Translations under genes and position numbers: made by a program
From: a virus
Virus record (IMG/VR): IMGVR_UViG_3300047322_000313
Location: 1-33,251 of that record
Length of the DNA: 33,251 nucleotides
Strand: one strand, 5' to 3'
In this document: one piece after another, positions 27,901 through 33,251 of the stretch
Layout of the letters: every line of letters begins with the position of its first letter
Numbering within the stretch: the first letter of the stretch is position 1
Notes under the pieces: generated by a model
Databases searched by the model: none
What the model was told of the DNA's origin: nothing
The model's input: only the letters and a program-made list of their open reading frames with translations

Positions 27901-30139
27901 CAGCGGCGCCCAGGTTATTGAAGAAAGCCGAGCCGTCGCTACTGCGCATGAAGTCGATCAGCGACTGGAGACCCTTGCGCAGGCCTTCAACGAAGCCGCC
28001 GTTGGCCACCTTCTCCTGAGCCTTGACGACCTCGTTCTGGAAGGTGCCGATCTCGGTGGTCAGCGTCTGGAGAGCCTTCGGCAGCGAAGGGGCGAAAGTC
28101 TTCTCCAGCTCAGCCGCGAACTTCGGCAGGAAATCTTCCGTGGCCAGCTGCCCGGTCGAAATGAGTTTGGTCAGCTCCGCACCGGTCATGCCCATAGACC
28201 GAGCCGCGATGGTCATGGCGCCAGGCAAGTGCTCGCCGAGTTGCCGGCTCAGCTCTTCCATCGAGACCCGGCCTTTCGACACCATCTGGGTCAACGCCAG
28301 GAACGACAGCTCGATCTGCTCGTTGGAGAGCTTGTTCACCCGGGCCGCTTCAGACATCGCGGTGAAGATTTTGCGCGTCTGTTCGCCCTCGAGGGACGTC
28401 CCCCTCGCTGCAACAGCGAACTTCGAGTATTCGTTAGACAAGGAAATGAAGCTGATACCCAACCGGTCAGCCTCGGCCCGGATAAAACGGAACTCTTGTG
28501 CCGTCTGACCGGGGTTGTTGCCGAAGGCCACGTTCAGCCGGGACTGAGCCGCCTCGACCGATTTGAAGGTGTCTATGACCGCGCTGAGCTGCTGTATGGC
28601 TGCGAACACACCGACGTAAGCCGTAGCCAGCGCCACGACCTCACCGCGCAGACGCTGAGCCCAGGAGAGCGCCTGCCGGCCCCGGCCTTCGAGATCCGCC
28701 ATCGCCCCTTCGGCTTCTTTTGCCGCAGCAGCCTGGCTACGGGTCGCCGCCGCCAGGTTATTCATCGCAGGGGACGCACGGGATGCCGAAGTAGCGACAG
28801 CCGCCGTCAGCGCATTGAGCTTGGCCTGAGCCGCCTCAGAGGCATCGGTTACCGATCTGACCCGCTCCATCGCCGCGCTGAAGGTCTGTTGGGCCGCCGA
28901 CAGTTTGAGGACATCGGTACCGGCATCTCGGACAGACGTTCGCATCTGCTGCACGGCCACCTGCATTTCGAGGACCGCGGCTTTCGACAGCTTGGCCTTC
29001 TCGATCAGCGCTTCCAGCTCCGGCGTCAACGGGGCGCTGGTGTCGCGGCCCTTCATGCCGGCTGCGATGGCGGAAGTGGTGGTCTCCCATTCAGCCCGGT
29101 ACTTGGCCAGCGCGATCTGGGAATCCGCGAGTGCGCGCAGCAAACCCTGCCGGACGACGCTGCCGATCTTGTCCAGGGCAACGCCGGACTTGGCGGCGAC
29201 TTCCTGCACAGCCACGAATTCCGCCTGGGCCTTTTCCAGCGCCTCGGTCAGGCGAGCCATAGTGGTGGCGTTGCTATCTACCGTGCCCTCGACTTCCTTC
29301 AGCGCTTTGGCCGCTTCCCGGGTGGCGATGGTGTTGGTCTGTACGGCGTTCTTCGCATCGAGCTGCGCGACTTTCGCACGCTCCAGATTCGCGGTGGCCA
29401 GGTCTTGCTGCTGAGTAAGTTCCGCCAGGGACACGCCGAGTGCCGCGATGGCCTGCCGGTTGTCCAGGTAGTTGTTGCGAGACGTGGCGAGGCGCGCAGT
29501 CTGGCTACCCAACTTATCGTCGATCTTGGTGAACGACTCGATCAGCTTGGCGCTCGGCTCGTCCGTCGCGAGGATGGCCTGCGTCAGGTCGCGGTGCTTC
29601 TGCTGCGTCCGGGCAAGCGCCGCTTCCTGCCGGGTCAGCGAGGCCTCGAAGGTGGCGTTGTTCGAGATCCGGGTCTTCAGCTCATTGCCGCCGTCCTTGA
29701 TCTCGGTGTTCAGTTCCTTGAGGTTGGTCTTGGCGGCTGCCGTGGCTGCCTTCTGTTGATCGAGGGTAGCTGCCAGCTGCACGGTCTTGGCCTGATACTC
29801 AGCCAGCGAGGCGCCGGATTGGACGACTACTTCAGTGAGGGCTTCCTGCTCGCTGGTCAGCTTGGTGACCGAGGATTCTAACCGGGTGATGCCGTCTGCG
29901 GCCTTCGTAACACTGGCCGTGATCTTGTCGAACGTCGACATCCCGGCCACGGTTTTGCTGAGCTTACCGAGTTCGGCGCCGAACTGAGCCAGGACGGAAG
30001 TCGTCTTGTCGGACGTGTTGGTGATGTCTGTCTGAGCTTTTATGAGCTGGAACAGGGAGGCGTTAACCGCGTCGAGAGCTTTCGAGGCCTCGTTTTTGGC
30101 CCGGATGACTAAGTCTACTTCGCGGTTATTGTCACCCAT
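24995..30139 (-). CDS. Tape measure protein with lysozyme-like domain, 1714 aa
   Basis: Sets tail length and enters the cell during DNA injection. N-terminal 480 residues: long coiled coils rich in Ala, Gln, Glu and Lys. About 490-730: the tape-measure domain (VALATAYVGVFAAIQQLSAV; RLGISFISLSNEYSKFAVAARG; MEELSRQLGEHLPGAM). About 770-900: hydrophobic segments (LPGLIITGLSLAFTYWM). About 1173-1312: a GH24-type lysozyme segment with LIKQFEGF, Glu 1183 and Asp 1192 nine residues apart as in T4 lysozyme, then RAGFGSDT and VAYNYGSLPERIVG; the usual catalytic Thr is replaced by Arg 1197 or its neighbour. C-terminus has Gly-rich AVRYHTGGIAGLKSDEIP. Tail length by 0.15 nm per residue would be about 250 nm. 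Confidence 0.95.
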   Translation of the reverse strand: MGDNNREVDLVIRAKNEASKALDAVNASLFQLIKAQTDITNTSDKTTSVLAQFGAELGKLSKTVAGMSTFDKITASVTKAADGITRLESSVTKLTSEQEALTEVVVQSGASLAEYQAKTVQLAATLDQQKAATAAAKTNLKELNTEIKDGGNELKTRISNNATFEASLTRQEAALARTQQKHRDLTQAILATDEPSAKLIESFTKIDDKLGSQTARLATSRNNYLDNRQAIAALGVSLAELTQQQDLATANLERAKVAQLDAKNAVQTNTIATREAAKALKEVEGTVDSNATTMARLTEALEKAQAEFVAVQEVAAKSGVALDKIGSVVRQGLLRALADSQIALAKYRAEWETTTSAIAAGMKGRDTSAPLTPELEALIEKAKLSKAAVLEMQVAVQQMRTSVRDAGTDVLKLSAAQQTFSAAMERVRSVTDASEAAQAKLNALTAAVATSASRASPAMNNLAAATRSQAAAAKEAEGAMADLEGRGRQALSWAQRLRGEVVALATAYVGVFAAIQQLSAVIDTFKSVEAAQSRLNVAFGNNPGQTAQEFRFIRAEADRLGISFISLSNEYSKFAVAARGTSLEGEQTRKIFTAMSEAARVNKLSNEQIELSFLALTQMVSKGRVSMEELSRQLGEHLPGAMTIAARSMGMTGAELTKLISTGQLATEDFLPKFAAELEKTFAPSLPKALQTLTTEIGTFQNEVVKAQEKVANGGFVEGLRKGLQSLIDFMRSSDGSAFFNNLGAAAGGLVKILAQIPNYMTPITAVFSLWLGMKILDFGTGLSAGFTKIVTAMKPLPPAMQDTTRSFNAFASVGGVYNATVSTAVPLTTRLQLSLNSLAAGLRTSSGAMTAASISAGILTGALNVLRGVMALMGGLPGLIITGLSLAFTYWMTGTEAATSAVEEHQRQVFALLDVYTQAKDKAGDWAKAVKGVSLGQAEKTLGDLEKAFSGQLIPLAQKLAGTLGGTIFLKQGGLGDAGKVIGQLTDDMVLGKVTVTDYAKALDEMLKDDKVSEEIKNVIRANAGLLQSTADAEQAVAKQGVVVNELGGNASAVAPLIAQLGLSIKKMAEDAGLITATKVIDPFVLLGKQIDILKGKIPSLKDEMKRLEDLKELDEILKTANLIEGLDKSSDKYREFLTLVQTAQNDINEQFKKKEFGEITKLLTSEGSGVDMSSKLIKQFEGFQPTAKFDVNAFRAGFGSDTITLADGSIQKITEGMKVNVEDANRDLVRRIGEFQGTVKGQIGSDRFDSFNVQQQAALTSVAYNYGSLPERIVGAVRSGSSEEIAKSIRALGTDNAGVNAGRRNQEAAIFQQGPNFNPEGMAKVYETMLETSKKFHDSLMGNLEVQQMTAESAKRHTLDQAISLAVTKEENAAKKAGTELTSAERTLIVQSTTEAQKKKQAEWDIADAKKAQVKGEQDIATLQQLRRDILQQMTFAQKQGDLVAYDQLQIQLKSVSAQLDTALKKMIAFWEASGNSPKAQAAIAQLKNIQNSLVKVGEQGILTFQNVGKELGGGMVTGMDNWLAKIRETGNVFGSLKEAFQNFASDFLLKIAQMIAKQALFNAMKALFSGTTGATGAVGQGVLAAIGGVAHSGGVVGQSIGSRAVSPSWFNNAVRYHTGGIAGLKSDEIPTILQKGETIRTVEQEKALAEKQALAAASAGAGGAGGSNVKIVNAIDAGSFVSAGVEDIQGQRAIINFMRANKSSVRGALGV

Positions 30140-30820
30140 GATTCAGCTCCTTCAGGACTTTGTCTAGGAGCTGCGCCCCTTCTTTAGAGATCACCGCGCC
30201 GACTGCAATACGCATCAGGGACGTGTTGCTCGCCGCCTGCTGGTTCAGGCGCTGGACGATCAGTTCGGCTTCCTCCCAGACCCTGCCGATGGGGTAGTGC
30301 ATTGCGTACCTATGACCGTGATCGAGCAGGAGGCTGACCTGTCGGCGCAGCCCCCATACCCAGTCTTTTAGGCGGATTGGTCCGGCTGGCTCAGTTGACT
30401 CAGAAGACCCTGAGTCCCCTTCATCAGCCGGATCACGGTCTGGAGAAACTTTTTTGGCCCGCCCTCGGCGTCGAAGGTAAGCCGCAAAACCTGCTCGAGC
30501 GCTTCGACCTGCACGGGCACCGGCAACCTGCGAGCGAGTTCTGTATCACTCGGGTCACCGGCCCCCGAGGCGATGATCATCGCTGCAACCTGCGGTACTT
30601 CTTGCAGGAAAGGGAGAACCATATCGCCGACTTCACCCGCGCTAAATTCCCCTTCCGGGTCTGCGGCTTTCTGGACGATTTTGTCGAAGACGCTGTTCAG
30701 TGCGACTCCGTGCGCCCGGACGATAAAGGTGATGTGCTCCAGTGAAAGTCCCCGGACGGCAAACTCACCGCCCGCGAACTTTACCAGTGCTTCTTCGAAT
30801 TTAAGATGCTTGAGGCCCAT
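30132..30820 (-). CDS. Tail assembly chaperone GT fusion made by -1 frameshift, 229 aa
   Basis: In siphoviruses the gene before the tape measure yields a short G protein and, by slippage, a longer GT form that binds tape measure and tube subunits. Here the -1 frame stays open from the slippery A-AAA-AAG (30455-30449) through 30132, adding 105 residues after codon 124: a Pro/Asp/Ser-rich linker (VSPDRDPADEGDSGSSESTE) and a T domain (RLKDWVWGLRRQVSLLL; YPIGRVWEEAELIVQRL; ISKEGAQLLDKVLKEL). The T frame has no start of its own and ends 8 bases inside the tape measure gene. Confidence 0.85.
30368..30820 (-). CDS. Tail assembly chaperone G, 150 aa (zero frame)
   Basis: Starts MGLKHLKFEEALVKFAGGEF. 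The first 35 residues are beta-like (VRGLSLEHITFIVRAHG) and the rest helical (VGDMVLPFLQEVPQVAAMIIASG; VQVEALEQVLRLTFDAEGG), the usual plan of the pre-tape-measure chaperone. The zero frame ends at 30368, 44 bases past codon 135. It lies between the tail tube and tape measure genes as expected. Confidence 0.85.
   Translation of the reverse strand: MGLKHLKFEEALVKFAGGEFAVRGLSLEHITFIVRAHGVALNSVFDKIVQKAADPEGEFSAGEVGDMVLPFLQEVPQVAAMIIASGAGDPSDTELARRLPVPVQVEALEQVLRLTFDAEGGPKKFLQTVIRLMKGTQGLLSQLSQPDQSA
30449..30455 (-). promoter_or_regulatory. Programmed -1 frameshift site A-AAA-AAG
   Basis: The heptamer is in phase with codons 122-124 and identical to the dnaX slippery sequence. A Shine-Dalgarno-like GAGGG lies just upstream (30466-30462), as in dnaX. 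A perfect 7-bp stem GACTCAG/CTGAGTC with a 6-base loop lies at 30416-30397, about 32 bases downstream, which is farther than usual for a stimulator. Confidence 0.85.
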
Positions 30821-30853
30821 TGTTCAGCTCCTGTACCACGTCAGTGCATCAGA

Positions 30854-31627
30854 TCATGGAGTGTAAGGACGGCCGTTCGCGTACACCGCTTGCAGAGTGC
30901 CCTTCTTCAGGATCTCCAGGGTGAACGTCAGGGTCTGCCAGGCATCGCCCTTCAGCTTGAACTCGCCGTTCGGAGTCAGCTTCACCCAAGGCATGAAGTA
31001 GTCGATCAGCTCACCTGCCGGGTTAGCGGCGATGAAGCGGAGGGCGCCTTCGATGGTGGTGGACTGGCTGATCGACTGGTTGTAGGTCTGCGCGGTCACG
31101 GTGTAATCCACCGCGATGTTCGCGTTCGCGGTAATCGCGCCACCTTCCAGAATGGTGATACGGCCCATAGTCAGGTCGACGGTGTAGTCAACGTCCACGA
31201 CGAAGGCGGTGCCCGTTGGGGTCGGCTTCACAATGACTGCGGAAACCAGGCGAACACCGGCCGGGTTAACGGCGGAAGTACCCAGCTGGTAGGACGCGCC
31301 CTTATCCACGCCGGTAATTGCCTCGGCGGTCACGGTGCTCGAGGCAACGGTGACAGTGGCCGAGGTACCCAGGAAGAACGCCGCCAGGTTCTCGTAGCTC
31401 ACGTTATCCGTGCTGAGCGTACCGGCGTAGTCCACCTGAAGCAGGACGGATTCGTCCTTGGTCTTCACGCCTTCTTCGCTGGAGTAGTGGTCCAGGTTGG
31501 TCTGCTTGGCCGAGAAGCCCAGGTCGGGGGTGTTGCCCAGGTAGCGTTCGCCGCGTGGGGTCTGCGTGCCTGGCTTGTACTGGGCAAAGGAAACCTTGCC
31601 ACGTCCAAGAGTGTAATTGTTGCCCAT
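30854..31627 (-). CDS. Major tail tube protein, 257 aa
   Basis: Starts MGNNYTLGRGKVSFAQYKPG with GAGGTG before it. The sequence has the tube-protein plan: N-terminal RGERYLGNTPDLGFSAKQTN (25-44), HYSSEEGVKTKDESV (47-61), a beta-rich middle rich in Ala, Thr and Val, and a C-terminal DAWQTLTFTLEILKKG (about 229-244). Located before the chaperone and tape measure genes, as in other siphoviruses. Forms the hexameric rings of the tube. A palindrome copy lies in the gap before it (31650). Confidence 0.9.
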   Translation of the reverse strand: MGNNYTLGRGKVSFAQYKPGTQTPRGERYLGNTPDLGFSAKQTNLDHYSSEEGVKTKDESVLLQVDYAGTLSTDNVSYENLAAFFLGTSATVTVASSTVTAEAITGVDKGASYQLGTSAVNPAGVRLVSAVIVKPTPTGTAFVVDVDYTVDLTMGRITILEGGAITANANIAVDYTVTAQTYNQSISQSTTIEGALRFIAANPAGELIDYFMPWVKLTPNGEFKLKGDAWQTLTFTLEILKKGTLQAVYANGRPYTP

Positions 31628-31649
31628 GATTTCACCTCTTCGTTGAGTC

Positions 31650-31666
31650 TTTAACTGTTAGTTGAA
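31650..31666. promoter_or_regulatory. Dispersed palindrome copy before tail tube gene
   Basis: TTTAAC-TGTTA-GTTGAA: 6-bp arms with one mismatch and the constant 5-bp spacer. It lies in the 46-base gap between the tail terminator gene (ending 31674) and the tail tube start (31627). No -10 box is seen at the 8-bp distance on the minus strand. Confidence 0.55.
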
Positions 31667-31673
31667 GCCCCGG

Positions 31674-32168
31674 TCAAGAGTAGGGGTCTGCAAGATTCTC
31701 TACTATCGTCAGGGTCAATCTCAACCAGAAATATGCTTTTCCGGAAATATCATCCGGTGGCCGCACAACGCCCTGGCTGATCTCTAGCCCCGATACCTTC
31801 CCTTCCATCCCGAGGATGTTGAAGTCAGTATCGCGGAGGCGTTCTTTAATGAGGGCCATCCGGACGTCGGCCAGCAGTCGTTCCGCTGGATCTGACGGGT
31901 GCAGACGGTCTTCATCCACAAAGCCCTGGATCAGCAATTCCCAAGGCCCTTGGTATACGGTCGAGCCTCGAGGCGGCGTCAGCAGGCCTTTCTCCTGCGT
32001 GGCTTCCAGGATGCTGAGCATCGGCACCGGGTCGTCATCGCCGAAGAGATCACGGCCACGGAAGACCTTGCCGGTCAGGTCGTCGGTGTGCCCCGTAGGC
32101 ACGATAACTTCCAGCGCGGAGGTCAGCGCCTTGAGTACGCGGAGGCGGAACGGATCCGGGATCGACAT
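31674..32168 (-). CDS. Tail terminator-like protein, 164 aa
   Basis: Starts MSIPDPFRLRVLKALTSAL. The segment PWELLIQGFVDEDRLHPSDPAERLLADVRMAL (about 75-106) is the pattern of phage tail terminator or minor tail proteins that cap the tube before head joining: a strand with IQG followed by D-x-x-HP-x-DPA-x-x-L-x-x-DV. The C-terminus (AYFWLRLTLTIVEN) is a final strand. Position just upstream of the tube gene agrees. Confidence 0.75.
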   Translation of the reverse strand: MSIPDPFRLRVLKALTSALEVIVPTGHTDDLTGKVFRGRDLFGDDDPVPMLSILEATQEKGLLTPPRGSTVYQGPWELLIQGFVDEDRLHPSDPAERLLADVRMALIKERLRDTDFNILGMEGKVSGLEISQGVVRPPDDISGKAYFWLRLTLTIVENLADPYS

Positions 32169-32170
32169 GG

Positions 32171-32515
32171 TCAGACCTCGTCCCAGTTCGGCAGGTCGAC
32201 TGTCTTACCGGCCAGTGCGTGGGTGCAGTCGCCCAGAAACTGAATACAACCATCCGTGACGAACGAGTGACACACGAACGGTCGCGGCTCGATGTGACCG
32301 CCAGCCATCAGGACCGCGTGCTCTTCTTCTGTTACTCGTTGGACTCCCCGAACCAGCACTGAGGGCGTGAACGTCGGGCTCTCGAGACTACCGTTCCAGC
32401 CCCAGCGGGGACCCGATCCGGCGCCGTGCTGGATCGCATGCGCGCCATCGCAACCAGGGCACCAGAAAGTAAGGCTGCCGCCTTCACCAAGTAAAACCTT
32501 ATTGAGCTGGCTCAT
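32171..32515 (-). CDS. DUF6527-like protein, 114 aa
   Basis: Reads GGSLTFWCPGCDGAHAIQHG (12-31), GWNGSLESPTFTPSVLVR (39-56), then CHSFVTDGCIQFLGDCTHAL (81-100) and AGKTVDLPNW. This CPGC, ESPTFTPS and CHSF...DCTHALAG pattern is characteristic of a phage family annotated DUF6527, function unknown. The five Cys and two His suggest a metal site. It overlaps the next gene by four bases and sits among tail completion genes; many phages keep it there. Confidence 0.8.
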   Translation of the reverse strand: MSQLNKVLLGEGGSLTFWCPGCDGAHAIQHGAGSGPRWGWNGSLESPTFTPSVLVRGVQRVTEEEHAVLMAGGHIEPRPFVCHSFVTDGCIQFLGDCTHALAGKTVDLPNWDEV

Positions 32516-33105
32516 ATCTCTGCGTCCATAAGTCGGAGGAACTCGGCCTCGAGGTACTCGGCGGCGTTCTGCGCTTCGCCCACGGCCACACTGCGGAAAA
32601 CTTGGTCAACGCTGGGGCCGTACAGCAGGTACAGACCCTTGCCAACCCGGAGCATCTTTTTCTTGTTGCGGAGGGTCTCGCCGGCCTTCAACCGGATAGC
32701 CAAGCCGAGGTTGCCGCTGGCCAGGCGCATCAGGAAAGCGCCCTTCATAAACACGGTCTTGCCGGGTTGGACGGTCACGTTCACGCCGCCCTGCTGCCGT
32801 GTCTTGGCAGGGTCCGTTTCCGTGGCGAAGCGTGCGAGGGACGTTGGCCGATCCCGGCCGGTGATGGACGCGGAGAGCGAGGTTTCCGAGGCGTACTTGC
32901 TGATGCTCAGCCGTCCGTTGGCACCGGTCAGATAACGAGCAGGGAAGTCCACCTGGCTGCGCATTTCCTTCGCCGCAGATACCTGGCTGCGCTCGACCGT
33001 GGCGTTGATGGCCAACCGGGCGCGACGGAGGATCGCGGCGTCGAGGTTCTGCAAGTCCCGGAGGCTTTCGAGCCCCTCGACGGCGACCACGTAGTCATCG
33101 CTCAC
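32512..33105 (-). CDS. Tail completion protein, gpZ/HK97 gp10-like, 197 aa
   Basis: I take GTG 33105 as start (VSDDYVVAVEGLESL), because it overlaps the stop of the upstream gene in a GTGA; the open frame to 33135 lacks a ribosome site. Residues 15-60 form basic helices (RDLQNLDAAILRRARLAINATVE); FPARYLTGANGRLSISKYASE (about 57-77) and VFMKGAFLMRLASGNLGLAIRL (about 117-138) resemble minor tail protein Z-type proteins. It probably joins tail and neck. Function assigned by family resemblance and position. Confidence 0.7.
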   Translation of the reverse strand: MSDDYVVAVEGLESLRDLQNLDAAILRRARLAINATVERSQVSAAKEMRSQVDFPARYLTGANGRLSISKYASETSLSASITGRDRPTSLARFATETDPAKTRQQGGVNVTVQPGKTVFMKGAFLMRLASGNLGLAIRLKAGETLRNKKKMLRVGKGLYLLYGPSVDQVFRSVAVGEAQNAAEYLEAEFLRLMDAEI

Positions 33106-33251
33106 GGGAGCACCGGAGCCTGAAGGCCGCCCCAAGGCAGCGTGACATCGAGGCCTTCCGTGGTGGCTTGACCGGGGCTGAGCTTCGTCACCTCCGCGTC
33201 AATGCTGATGTCGTGGGCTGGGTACGTGCGCTCGATGTTGTAGATGCCCAT
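33102..33251 (-). CDS. Unknown protein, 49 residues visible, may be cut by window edge
   Basis: Reading leftward from 33251: MGIYNIERTYPAHDISIDAE, ending GLQAPVLP and a TGA that overlaps the next GTG. The window ends exactly at an ATG, so this may be the full 49-residue protein or the end of a longer one. It belongs to the neck/tail-completion group by position. No family recognised. Confidence 0.5.
   Translation of the reverse strand: MGIYNIERTYPAHDISIDAEVTKLSPGQATTEGLDVTLPWGGLQAPVLP

Noticed and set aside
25229-29881. 1550-codon open frame on the plus strand opposite the tape measure gene
   Set aside because: It is a mirror of biased codon use on the coding strand: the translation is rich in Arg, Gln, Asp, Val, Leu and Gly with no domains, and the minus-strand frame has clear tape-measure and lysozyme motifs.

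Overview
The window is part of a tailed-phage (siphovirus) genome or prophage. The base composition is GC-rich and genes are tightly packed with many ATGA and GTGA stop/start overlaps. A leftward virion module (33251 to 13818) faces a rightward block of small early or accessory genes (634 to 13828). The long tape measure protein (1714 aa) with a -1 frameshifted chaperone just upstream means a long, non-contractile tail. Protein style and composition suggest a Pseudomonas-like proteobacterial host, but this is inference. No integrase, repressor, polymerase, terminase or capsid gene lies in the window.

Layout. Positions 1-557 are non-coding with short repeats. 634-3533 carries small unrecognised genes in three terminator-bounded units. 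3534-4196 is a second non-coding stretch with terminators, an iteron-like repeat set and an operator-promoter. 4197-8971 is one long operon: an RdgC-like protein, a DUF3310 protein, a MazG-like pyrophosphohydrolase and many small proteins. 9059-11756 is another operon, with a HicA-like protein and an HTH protein carrying a ribosome-modulation-factor-like segment. 11863-12255 is a single gene. 12270-13828 holds a partition cassette: a 16-bp periodic repeat array, a ribbon-helix-helix protein and a ParA ATPase, followed by two small genes. From 13818 the minus strand carries, in order of transcription from the right edge: a partial gene, a gpZ-like tail completion protein, a DUF6527 protein, tail terminator, tail tube, frameshifted chaperones, tape measure protein, tail-tip and hub proteins, three receptor-binding or fibre-like proteins, and two holin-like membrane proteins.

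Two systems stand out. First, a palindrome of the form TTCAAC-N5-GTTGAA recurs in the gaps between operons: five strong copies (558, 1889, 4121, 8993, 11793) and weaker ones at 21032-21069 and 31650. The spacer is always 5 bp. In three copies it sits exactly 8 bp before a -10-like hexamer and is followed by a nearly identical leader containing the Shine-Dalgarno. It looks like a dispersed operator set controlling the phage as one regulon. Second, the partition cassette with its 16-bp array suggests that the phage can be kept as an extrachromosomal phage-plasmid, or partitions its genome in some other way. A master repressor acting at the palindromes plus partition would together make a plausible lysogeny system; this link is inference.
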